Below, one piece after another: positions 5,843-11,641 of a DNA stretch of 11,641 bases. Source of the stretch: Ruminococcaceae bacterium UBA794 (GTDB taxonomy: Bacteria > Bacillota > Clostridia > Oscillospirales > Ruminococcaceae). The position numbers and the translations under genes were made by a program. Location: positions 1 to 11,641 of the forward strand of contig DBIU01000018.1 in the NCBI GenBank assembly GCA_002304735.1, given 5' to 3'. The notes under the pieces are model-generated. The model searched no databases, was not told where the DNA came from, and saw nothing but the letters and a program-made list of their open reading frames with translations. Position 1 is the stretch's first letter. Each line of letters opens with the position of its first letter.

Positions 5843-8203
5843 ATGATGATGTGTTCAAGATGTAAAAAGCGCCCCGCGGTTTTGTTCGTTTCGACAATGA
5901 CCGGCTCGGAGCGCAAGAACGAGGGTCTTTGCCTTCAGTGCGCGAAAGAGCTTGGACTTCCTCAGGTAAGCGATTATCTGAAACAGATGGGCATTTCCGA
6001 GGACGAGCTTGAAAATGCCTGCGACTCGTTTTTCGGCGAGGACGGCGCTGTTGACGGCGATTTTCTCAAGCAGCTCGGACTTGACGGAAAAGACGACGAC
6101 GATGAAGCGGACGACGAAACGTCCGACGACAGCTCCGAGGACGCTCCGAAGGAGGAAGATAATCTCTTTGAGCGCGGCGGCGCGGGAACGATGCCTAATT
6201 TCCTGAAAAATCTTTTCGGCGCTTCCGACAGCAAATCCGACGGCGATACCGAAAAAAAGGCAAAAAAGAAGCAGGAAAAAACCGATAAAAAGCGTAAATG
6301 CCTTGAAACTTTTTGCACAAATCTGACAAGACGTGCAAAAGAGGGCAAAATCGACAGAATAATCGGGCGCGAAAAAGAGATTTACCGCGTTCTTCAGATA
6401 CTTTCAAGACGCACGAAGAACAATCCTTGCCTCATAGGCGAACCGGGCGTCGGCAAAACCGCGATTGCAGAGGGAATTGCGCTGAAGCTTGCAAGCGGCG
6501 ACGTTCCGTTCAGACTTCAGGGAAAAGAGCTTTATCTGCTCGACCTTACCGCGCTTGTTGCGGGAACACAGTTCAGAGGTCAGTTTGAAAGCCGCATGAA
6601 GAGCCTTATCGACGAGGTGAAAAACGCGGGAAATGTAATTCTTTTCGTTGACGAGGTGCATAATCTCGTTGGAACGGGCGGCGACTCCGAAGGCTCGATG
6701 AACGCTGCGAATATCTTTAAGCCTGCGCTTTCGAGAGGCGAGCTTCAGGTTATCGGCGCGACAACTTTTGCCGAGTACAGAAAGCATATCGAAAAGGACA
6801 GCGCGCTTGAGCGCCGCTTCCAGCCCGTTACCGTTAACGAGCCGACAATCGAGGAAACAATCGAGCTTCTCGGCGGAATTAAGCAGTACTACGAGGAGCA
6901 TCACAAGGTTCACGTTTCCGATGAAATTGCGAAAATGTGCGCTCTTTTGTCCGAACGTTATATCAACGACAGATTTTTGCCCGATAAGGCGATTGATTTG
7001 CTTGACGAGGCTTGCGCGTGCGCTTCTCTCGGCAGCGAAAGCATAACCGAGCTTGAAAAATTAAAGGCTGATTTGGCAAAGCAGCGCGTTGAAGAAAGCG
7101 AGCTTGCGGGCGACTCGAATATTGATTATGAGAAGCTTGCGGAAATTAAGACGACAATCGCGCAGACCGAGAAGAAAATCTCGGAGGTTCAGCCGAAAGC
7201 CGAGAATGTGAATGTTACGATTGACGACCTTTCAAAGGTTATCGAGCTTTGGACGGGTATTCCCGCAAACAAAATCCGCGAAACCGAATACAAGAGAATG
7301 TCGGTTCTTGAGGATAATCTGAAGGCGAAGATTATCGGACAGGACGAGGCTTGCGAGGTTGTCGCAAAGGCAATTAAGCGTTCCAGAGTTCAGCTTTCCG
7401 ACCGCCGCAGACCCGCTTCGTTCATTTTTGTAGGACCGACGGGAGTGGGCAAAACGGAGCTTGTTAAGGTGCTTGCAAAGGAAATGTTCGACAGCGTTGA
7501 CCCGCTGATAAGGCTCGATATGTCGGAATATATGGAAAAGCACAGCGTGAGCAAGATTATAGGCTCGCCTCCCGGATATGTCGGCTATGATGAAGCGGGA
7601 CAGCTCACCGAGCGCGTCCGCAGGAAGCCTTATTCGGTTATTCTGTTCGATGAAATCGAGAAGGCGCACCCAGACGTTATGAATATTCTGCTGCAAATTC
7701 TTGACGAAGGCAAGATAACCGACTCTCAGGGCAGAAACGTAAGCTTTGAGAATACGATTATCGCGATGACGTCTAACGCAGGGTCTTCAAACGGTATGAA
7801 CGGAGTGGGATTTGCAAAAACGCAGAGCGAAGTCACAAAGGAACGCGCTATGAAGGGACTTCGCGAGTTCCTCAGACCGGAATTTTTGGCGAGAGTCGAC
7901 GAAATTGTCGTGTTCAAGCCGCTTTCCGAGGAGTCTTACGCGAAAATTGCGAAGCTTAATCTCGAGGAGCTTCGCGGTCCGCTTGAGGAGAAGAAGCTCA
8001 AGCTCGTTATTTCGGACGATGTTTACGCTGCTGTTGCGAAAAAAGCGTTTGGCGGAAAGTTCGGCGGACGCGATATTCGCCGCGTAATCCGCACCGATAT
8101 TGAGGACAAAATCGCCGAGCTGCTTATCGAAAACAGTGAAAAACAGTTTGGAGAGGTTGAAATCACGGCTTCGGGCGATGAAATCGCGGTAAATCTGAAA
8201 TGA
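5843..8203 (+). CDS. clpE: ClpE-like AAA+ unfoldase with N-terminal zinc finger
   Basis: This is a Hsp100/Clp ATPase that unfolds proteins and probably feeds ClpP. It has 786 residues. A four-Cys zinc finger (C4, C7, C30, C33) replaces the ClpC N-domain repeats and matches ClpE and McsA. Residues 83-107 are strongly acidic and 136-153 are Lys-rich. AAA module 1 has Walker A GEPGVGKT (199-206), Walker B with D270-E271 and an Arg pair at 324-325. A coiled-coil middle region follows (about 402-452). AAA module 2 has GPTGVGKT (531-538), D603-E604 and a likely arginine finger at R684. VGF (655-657) is at the ClpP-docking loop position. B. subtilis ClpE has about 700 residues, and the excess is mostly the charged linker. 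AAGGTG (5829-5834) precedes the ATG by eight bases. No CtsR-type box is visible nearby. A ClpC label is possible, but the N-terminus argues for ClpE. Confidence 0.9.
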   Translation: MMMCSRCKKRPAVLFVSTMTGSERKNEGLCLQCAKELGLPQVSDYLKQMGISEDELENACDSFFGEDGAVDGDFLKQLGLDGKDDDDEADDETSDDSSEDAPKEEDNLFERGGAGTMPNFLKNLFGASDSKSDGDTEKKAKKKQEKTDKKRKCLETFCTNLTRRAKEGKIDRIIGREKEIYRVLQILSRRTKNNPCLIGEPGVGKTAIAEGIALKLASGDVPFRLQGKELYLLDLTALVAGTQFRGQFESRMKSLIDEVKNAGNVILFVDEVHNLVGTGGDSEGSMNAANIFKPALSRGELQVIGATTFAEYRKHIEKDSALERRFQPVTVNEPTIEETIELLGGIKQYYEEHHKVHVSDEIAKMCALLSERYINDRFLPDKAIDLLDEACACASLGSESITELEKLKADLAKQRVEESELAGDSNIDYEKLAEIKTTIAQTEKKISEVQPKAENVNVTIDDLSKVIELWTGIPANKIRETEYKRMSVLEDNLKAKIIGQDEACEVVAKAIKRSRVQLSDRRRPASFIFVGPTGVGKTELVKVLAKEMFDSVDPLIRLDMSEYMEKHSVSKIIGSPPGYVGYDEAGQLTERVRRKPYSVILFDEIEKAHPDVMNILLQILDEGKITDSQGRNVSFENTIIAMTSNAGSSNGMNGVGFAKTQSEVTKERAMKGLREFLRPEFLARVDEIVVFKPLSEESYAKIAKLNLEELRGPLEEKKLKLVISDDVYAAVAKKAFGGKFGGRDIRRVIRTDIEDKIAELLIENSEKQFGEVEITASGDEIAVNLK

Positions 8204-8907
8204 GCGTTGTGTTGATAACAGGCGGAACGGGCGCAATCGGGAAAGCGCTTGTCGAGGAATTTTCGCGGACGGAGGACGTTGCGTTCACCTTCTGCACAAA
8301 CGAGAGAGAAGCTGCGGAGATTTCCGAAAAATACCGCGCTTTTCCCGTAAAAATGAACGTTTCGGACGAAAAATCCGTAAAAGAAGCGGCAGCGAGCGTT
8401 CTGAAAGAGTTCGGGAGAATTGACGTTCTTGTGAATAACGCCGGAATTTCGCTTATAAAGCCGTTTTGCGACATCACCGAGGACGACTGGGAGAAGCAGA
8501 TTTCGGTCAATCTTACGGGCTGTTTCAGAATGGCGAAGGCGGTTGTTCCGCAGATGATTAGCCGAAAAAAAGGCGCAATCGTGAATATAACTTCGGTTTG
8601 GGGTGTGCACGGGGCTTCCTGCGAGGTCGCGTATTCAGCGGCTAAAGCGGGCGTAATCGGCTTTACAAAGGCGCTTGCAAAGGAGCTTGGGCTTTCGGGG
8701 ATAACGGTTAACGCGATTGCGCCGGGCGTTATAGACAGCCCGATGAACAGCTCGCATTTAAGCGCCGACGAGCTTTCGGAGCTTTGCGATGAAACACCGC
8801 TCGGCAGGCTTGGGAAGCCGTCTGAGGTTGCCGCGGCGGTAAGAGCTGTCGCCGAAAATCGTTTTATAACGGGACAGGTTCTCGGTGTTGACGGCGGGTT
8901 TTATTGA
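8200..8907 (+). CDS. Short-chain dehydrogenase/reductase, FabG-like
   Basis: This is a 235-residue classical SDR, an NAD(P)H-dependent oxidoreductase that is probably cytosolic. The nucleotide-binding motif is TGGTGAIG (7-14), NNAG is at 79-82, and the catalytic tetrad is complete: N104, S132, Y145 and K149 (YSAAK). The chain ends GVDGGFY, as in FabG. The best-known relatives are 3-oxoacyl-ACP reductases, but no fatty-acid synthesis gene is nearby, so the substrate is open and fabG is not assigned. The start overlaps the clp stop by four bases (ATGA, 8200-8203), so translation is probably coupled to the unfoldase. Why these two are paired is not clear. It is the last gene of the unit. Confidence 0.88.
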   Translation: MSVVLITGGTGAIGKALVEEFSRTEDVAFTFCTNEREAAEISEKYRAFPVKMNVSDEKSVKEAAASVLKEFGRIDVLVNNAGISLIKPFCDITEDDWEKQISVNLTGCFRMAKAVVPQMISRKKGAIVNITSVWGVHGASCEVAYSAAKAGVIGFTKALAKELGLSGITVNAIAPGVIDSPMNSSHLSADELSELCDETPLGRLGKPSEVAAAVRAVAENRFITGQVLGVDGGFY

Positions 8908-9064
8908 TTTTGTCTAAAATGCACAAATATTTGATGAAATTGTTGATAAATATTGTTATCTCTAATTTTATTAATCTGTTGAATTGTTTTGGAAAATATA
9001 GTATAATAAATATGTTTGTTAAATAAATTTTACTCGATTTTTCGGGTTTAAGAAGGAGATATTT
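8908..9064 (+). other. AT-rich intergenic region before the decarboxylase genes
   Basis: No gene is seen. The stretch is much richer in A and T than its surroundings. It contains a promoter (8979-9007) and, just before the oadG ribosome binding site, a 6-bp hairpin ACTCGA/TCGGGT (9032-9037/9042-9047, TTTT loop, one G-U pair). No GC-rich terminator follows the SDR gene; the only upstream inverted repeat is AATATTT/AAATATT, which is too weak to call. Confidence 0.6.
8979..9007 (+). promoter_or_regulatory. Sigma-A promoter for the oadG-oadB unit
   Basis: TTGAAT (8979-8984) and TATAAT (9002-9007) are separated by 17 bases. Transcription should start near 9014, giving a leader of about 50 bases. 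The ribosome binding site AAGGAG (9053-9058) is six bases before the ATG. Confidence 0.75.
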
Positions 9065-9544
9065 ATGAGTTTGTTTCTGAATTTGTTGTCCGAAAGCGCC
9101 GAAACAGGCGTTATCGAAAGGCTTCAGGGGTATACGGAAACCGCTGAAAAGACGATTGCTCAGCAGCAGATTGCCGACCCCGATTACTGGGGAAGCGTCG
9201 GAATTATAACAATTACGGGATTGTTGGTTGTATTTGCAATTCTCGCACTGCTGATATTTTTCTTTATGCTGCTCGGCGCAATATTCAAATCCATCGACAA
9301 TTCCAAGAAGAAAAAGGCTGAGGCTAAGGCTGCCGAAGACTCAAAGGAGCCTGCAAAGACGATTATTGAGGACGCTTCCGTTGAAGCTTCGGACGACGAG
9401 CTGATTGCCGTAATAAGCGCGGCTGTCGCGGCTTTCACGGACGGCAAGGGCTTCACAATCAAGAGCGTAAGAAAGCACGAAAGAAAACGTGTTCGTTCTG
9501 CTTGGAGTACAGCCGGAATAACCGAAAATACTCGTCCGTTCTAA
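9065..9544 (+). CDS. oadG: Sodium-pump decarboxylase gamma subunit (OadG family)
   Basis: This is the small membrane subunit that anchors and assembles biotin-dependent, Na+-translocating decarboxylases such as oxaloacetate or methylmalonyl-CoA decarboxylase. It has 159 residues. A short N-terminal stretch is followed by one transmembrane segment (about 46-75), a Lys/Ala/Glu-rich linker (80-110), and a conserved tail starting DDELIAVISAAVAAF (110-124) and ending SAWSTAGITENTRPF. The tail pattern of ELIAVISAA followed by a basic segment and SAW is typical of clostridial gamma subunits. The start codon is well supported by AAGGAG at 9053-9058. It lies 21 bases before the beta subunit, which strongly supports the call. 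The substrate class cannot be read from this subunit. Confidence 0.88.
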   Translation: MSLFLNLLSESAETGVIERLQGYTETAEKTIAQQQIADPDYWGSVGIITITGLLVVFAILALLIFFFMLLGAIFKSIDNSKKKKAEAKAAEDSKEPAKTIIEDASVEASDDELIAVISAAVAAFTDGKGFTIKSVRKHERKRVRSAWSTAGITENTRPF

Positions 9545-9565
9545 ACGGCTGAAAGGAATTAAAGT

Positions 9566-10825
9566 ATGGAAATATTTGTTAGTACGCTTAACGGCTTGAT
9601 TGCCGATTCGGGCTTCCTCGGAATGACGTGGCAGAACGGTTTGATGATTCTTCTGTCGTTCGTTCTGTTCTATCTTGCGATTGTAAAGCAGTATGAACCT
9701 CTGCTGATGCTTCCGATTGCTTTCGGTATGCTTCTTACCAATCTTCCGAACGCGGGTCTTTACCACGCTGAATTGTGGGACCCTGCGAAGAATCCGTATT
9801 TTGCGCCGGAATACATTGAACAGGGCGCGGACGTTCTCGTTCAGTTCACGAAAGAAACCTCGCTTGACTACGGCAGAGTTCTGCACGAGGGCGGACTTCT
9901 CGATATGCTTTATCTCGGCGTTAAGCTTGGAATTTACCCGCCGATTATCTTCCTCGGCATCGGCGCTATGACGGATTTCGGCCCGCTGATTGCAAACCCG
10001 AAGAGCTTCCTGCTTGGCGCTGCCGCACAGGGCGGTATCTTCTTCACGTTCCTCGGCGCGTGCCTGCTCAACCTTACGGGAGCCGCGGACTTCACGCTTA
10101 AGGAAGCCGCTTCAATCGCGATTATTGGCGGCGCGGACGGTCCTACGGCGATTTACCTCACATCAAAGCTTGCTCCTCAGCTTCTCGGTCCGATTGCGGT
10201 TGCGGCATATTCGTATATGGCGCTCGTTCCCGTTATTCAGCCGCCGATTATGAAGGCGCTCACCACGAAGAAAGAGCGTGCGGTTAAGATGGGTCAGCTT
10301 CGCGAGGTTTCAAAGCTCGAAAAGGTTGTATTCCCGATTGCGGTTACAGTTATCGTGTCGCTGATTGTTCCTTCTGCGGCGCCGCTTGTCGGTATTCTGA
10401 TGTTCGGCAACCTGATGAAGGAATCGGGCGTTTGTGGACGACTTGTTAACACTGCTCAGAACGAATTGATGAATATTATCACGATTTTCCTCGGCGTTAC
10501 TGTTGGCGCGACTGCTGTTGCGGATAACTTCCTCAGCCCCAAGACGCTGTTTATTATCGCGCTCGGTTTGATTGCATTCTGCCTCGGTACTGCCTGCGGC
10601 GTACTTCTCGGAAAGCTTATGTATGTTCTTTCCCGCGGAAAAATCAATCCGCTTATCGGCTCGGCAGGCGTTTCCGCTGTTCCTATGGCGGCGCGCGTTT
10701 CGCAGAAGGTTGGCGCTCAGACCAACCCCTCGAACTTCCTGCTTATGCACGCTATGGGTCCGAACGTTGCCGGTGTAATCGGTTCTGCGGTTGCGGCGGG
10801 CGTTCTCTTGAGCGTTTTGAAGTAA
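9566..10825 (+). CDS. oadB: Na+-translocating decarboxylase beta subunit (OadB family)
   Basis: This is the integral membrane subunit that decarboxylates carboxybiotin and moves Na+ outwards. The 419-residue length and many hydrophobic helices fit the family. Residues known to matter in Klebsiella OadB all align with a constant offset of 12: D203 to D191 (in GGADGPT, 188-194), Y229 to Y217, N373 to N361, G377 to G365, S382 to S370 and R389 to R377 (in NPLIGSAGVSAVPMAAR). The chain is therefore likely active. AAGGA (9553-9557) lies eight bases before the ATG. Only gamma and beta are here: no carboxyltransferase or biotin carrier lies within the window. The enzyme could act on oxaloacetate, methylmalonyl-CoA or glutaconyl-CoA depending on the missing alpha subunit. 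Confidence 0.94.
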   Translation: MEIFVSTLNGLIADSGFLGMTWQNGLMILLSFVLFYLAIVKQYEPLLMLPIAFGMLLTNLPNAGLYHAELWDPAKNPYFAPEYIEQGADVLVQFTKETSLDYGRVLHEGGLLDMLYLGVKLGIYPPIIFLGIGAMTDFGPLIANPKSFLLGAAAQGGIFFTFLGACLLNLTGAADFTLKEAASIAIIGGADGPTAIYLTSKLAPQLLGPIAVAAYSYMALVPVIQPPIMKALTTKKERAVKMGQLREVSKLEKVVFPIAVTVIVSLIVPSAAPLVGILMFGNLMKESGVCGRLVNTAQNELMNIITIFLGVTVGATAVADNFLSPKTLFIIALGLIAFCLGTACGVLLGKLMYVLSRGKINPLIGSAGVSAVPMAARVSQKVGAQTNPSNFLLMHAMGPNVAGVIGSAVAAGVLLSVLK

Positions 10826-10832
10826 TAAAATT

Positions 10833-10866
10833 AAGGCAAGAGGGAAGCTTCTTGCCTTTGTTTTTT
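10833..10866 (+). terminator. Rho-independent terminator after oadB
   Basis: An 11-bp stem (AAGGCAAGAGG with CTTCTTGCCTT, one G-U pair, GAAG loop) is followed by TGTTTTTT. It begins seven bases after the oadB stop codon. The T-run ends only 14 bases before the next ATG, so the SIMPL gene depends on read-through or on a promoter not recognised here. Confidence 0.85.
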
Positions 10867-10880
10867 GAAGGGAGATTGTT

Positions 10881-11531
10881 ATGGCGAAAATTACCGTAAA
10901 AGGCGTCGGAACTGTAAAATCAAAGCCCGACTATGTTATTATTTTGCTTTCGCTGAATGTTGTTGATAAGGATTACACCGCTGCTGTAAACAAAGCTAAC
11001 GAAAAGATTGAAAAGCTGCAAAGCGCGCTTTCGGCTGAGGGTTATGCAAAAGACGACCTCAAAACGCTGAATTTCAACGTTTCAACCGAATATGATTACG
11101 TTCAGAAAAACGGCAGAAACGAGCGAGTTTTCAGAGGCTACAACTGCTCTTATAGCTTGAAGCTTGGCTTTGATTTTACTGCAAAAGCGCTTGCGAACAC
11201 GCTTGCTGCTATTGCGAACAGCGGAGCTGACGCGGAATTTTCAATAAGATTTACTGTGAAAGAGCCGGAGAAGGTTTCTGAAGCGCTTCTTGCTTCGGCA
11301 ACCGAAAATGCTCTAAAAAAAGCCGAAATTCTCTGCAAGGCTTCGGGAAAAGCGCTCGGCGAGCTTGTTTCGATTGATTACAATTGGAGCGAGATTTCGG
11401 TGTACTCAGACAGCAATTATGCGCTTGCGGCAGCGCCGGGAATGATGAAGGCGGAAGCCTGCGTTCCCGAATTTACGCCCGACGACATTAATTCAAGCGA
11501 CAGCGTAGCTTTTGTTTGGGAAATCAACTAA
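10881..11531 (+). CDS. SIMPL-domain (DUF541) protein, cytoplasmic form
   Basis: The 216-residue protein spans a SIMPL/DUF541 domain. The N-terminal strand is ITVKGVGTVKSKPDYVIILL (4-23), and helices around 31-55 and 133-157 (rich in Ala, Lys and Glu) flank beta strands. The end, DDINSSDSVAFVWEIN, is the usual closing motif. No signal peptide is visible, unlike the periplasmic E. coli YggE and like many clostridial homologues. Family members have been linked to oxidative stress and oligomeric ring assembly, but no enzyme activity is established; the role here is unknown. AAGGGAG (10868-10874) lies six bases before the ATG and directly after the oadB terminator T-run. Confidence 0.88.
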   Translation: MAKITVKGVGTVKSKPDYVIILLSLNVVDKDYTAAVNKANEKIEKLQSALSAEGYAKDDLKTLNFNVSTEYDYVQKNGRNERVFRGYNCSYSLKLGFDFTAKALANTLAAIANSGADAEFSIRFTVKEPEKVSEALLASATENALKKAEILCKASGKALGELVSIDYNWSEISVYSDSNYALAAAPGMMKAEACVPEFTPDDINSSDSVAFVWEIN

Positions 11532-11546
11532 AGCTCACTTCCGAAT

Positions 11547-11572
11547 AAAAAGTCCCGTGATTGCTCACGGGA
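11547..11572 (-). terminator. Terminator, best on the minus strand
   Basis: A perfect 8-bp stem TCCCGTGA/TCACGGGA with a four-base loop occupies 11553-11572. On the minus strand it is followed by CTTTTTATT, a good termination tract. On the + strand it is followed by TTCAGTCTGC, which is poor, though it may still help end the SIMPL transcript 21 bases upstream. It implies a minus-strand transcript entering from the right edge. Confidence 0.7.
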
Positions 11573-11573
11573 T

Positions 11574-11641
11574 TCAGTCTGCCGCAAAAAGTAGGTTCTG
11601 CACGCGAAGCGGGCATTTCAATCCGTTTTTTGCCTCAGCTC
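11574..11641 (-). other. End of a convergent transcript: structured RNA or C-terminus of a gene
   Basis: Two nested stems can form. The outer one pairs 11584-11595 with 11623-11633 (GCAAAAAGT and GG, one bulged A, two G-U/U-G pairs). The inner one pairs TGC and CGC (11599-11601, 11603-11605) with GCG and GCA (11609-11611, 11613-11615) around a GAA loop. On the minus strand this sits immediately before a terminator, as expected for the 3' end of a small RNA. The same strand also has an open frame of 21 codons from the edge to a TGA at 11576-11574, two bases from the terminator stem, so it may be the end of a protein gene. I recognise neither. Confidence 0.35.

Noticed and set aside
7787..8610. 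Overlapping minus-strand open frames of 149 and 195 codons
   Set aside because: They run opposite the end of the Clp gene and the SDR gene, both strongly supported by motifs. No ribosome binding site or family resemblance is visible.
8920..8965. Terminator after the SDR gene
   Set aside because: The only inverted repeat (AATATTT with AAATATT) is all A/T with a long loop and no T-run, too weak to call.
11553..11572. + strand terminator of the SIMPL gene
   Set aside because: The stem is perfect, but the + strand side lacks a T-run; the minus-strand orientation is clearly better. Some effect on the + strand cannot be excluded.

Overview
The window reads as a chromosomal housekeeping region of an anaerobic Firmicute, most likely a gut-type member of the Clostridia (Oscillospiraceae/Ruminococcaceae-like). 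The evidence is the strong AAGGAG-type ribosome binding sites, sigma-A promoters, a group II ECF transporter core next to truA, a ClpE-like chaperone with an N-terminal zinc finger, and sodium-pump decarboxylase subunits. The genus cannot be fixed from the sequence. Nine genes are well supported, all on the + strand. There is no convincing mobile element, CRISPR array, tRNA or rRNA.

Layout. (1) 1-226 is a leader region holding several inverted repeats and a strong promoter (159-188). (2) Unit 1, 227-3564, is a fused two-domain ECF ATPase (ecfA1-ecfA2 in one reading frame), ecfT and truA. It supplies the energising module for vitamin or micronutrient uptake plus a tRNA pseudouridine synthase; no substrate-binding S component is present. 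(3) Unit 2, 3631-8907, has its own promoter, whose -35 overlaps the truA stop codon. It encodes a membrane-anchored propeller-like protein (DUF5711-like), a CvpA-family membrane protein with a large extracytoplasmic insert, a ClpE-like AAA+ unfoldase, and a short-chain dehydrogenase whose start overlaps the clp stop. (4) Unit 3, 9065-11531, has a promoter at 8979-9007. It encodes the gamma and beta subunits of a Na+-pumping biotin-dependent decarboxylase, then a rho-independent terminator, then a cytoplasmic SIMPL-domain protein only 14 bases beyond the terminator T-run. (5) 11532-11641 holds a terminator that works best on the minus strand, next to a nested hairpin. This is probably the end of a convergent gene or structured RNA entering from the right.

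How the genes fit together. Unit 1 couples ATP hydrolysis to solute uptake by S components encoded elsewhere. Unit 2 mixes envelope proteins with an unfoldase that carries a ClpP-docking tripeptide; no CtsR or CIRCE site is visible, so it looks constitutively expressed. Unit 3 makes the membrane part of a decarboxylase that would need a carboxyltransferase and biotin carrier from another locus.

No clearly new system is visible. The points most worth checking are the structured element at the right edge, the ClpE-like protein in an envelope operon, the orphan beta/gamma decarboxylase pair, the terminator inside unit 3, and the inverted-repeat cluster at the left edge.
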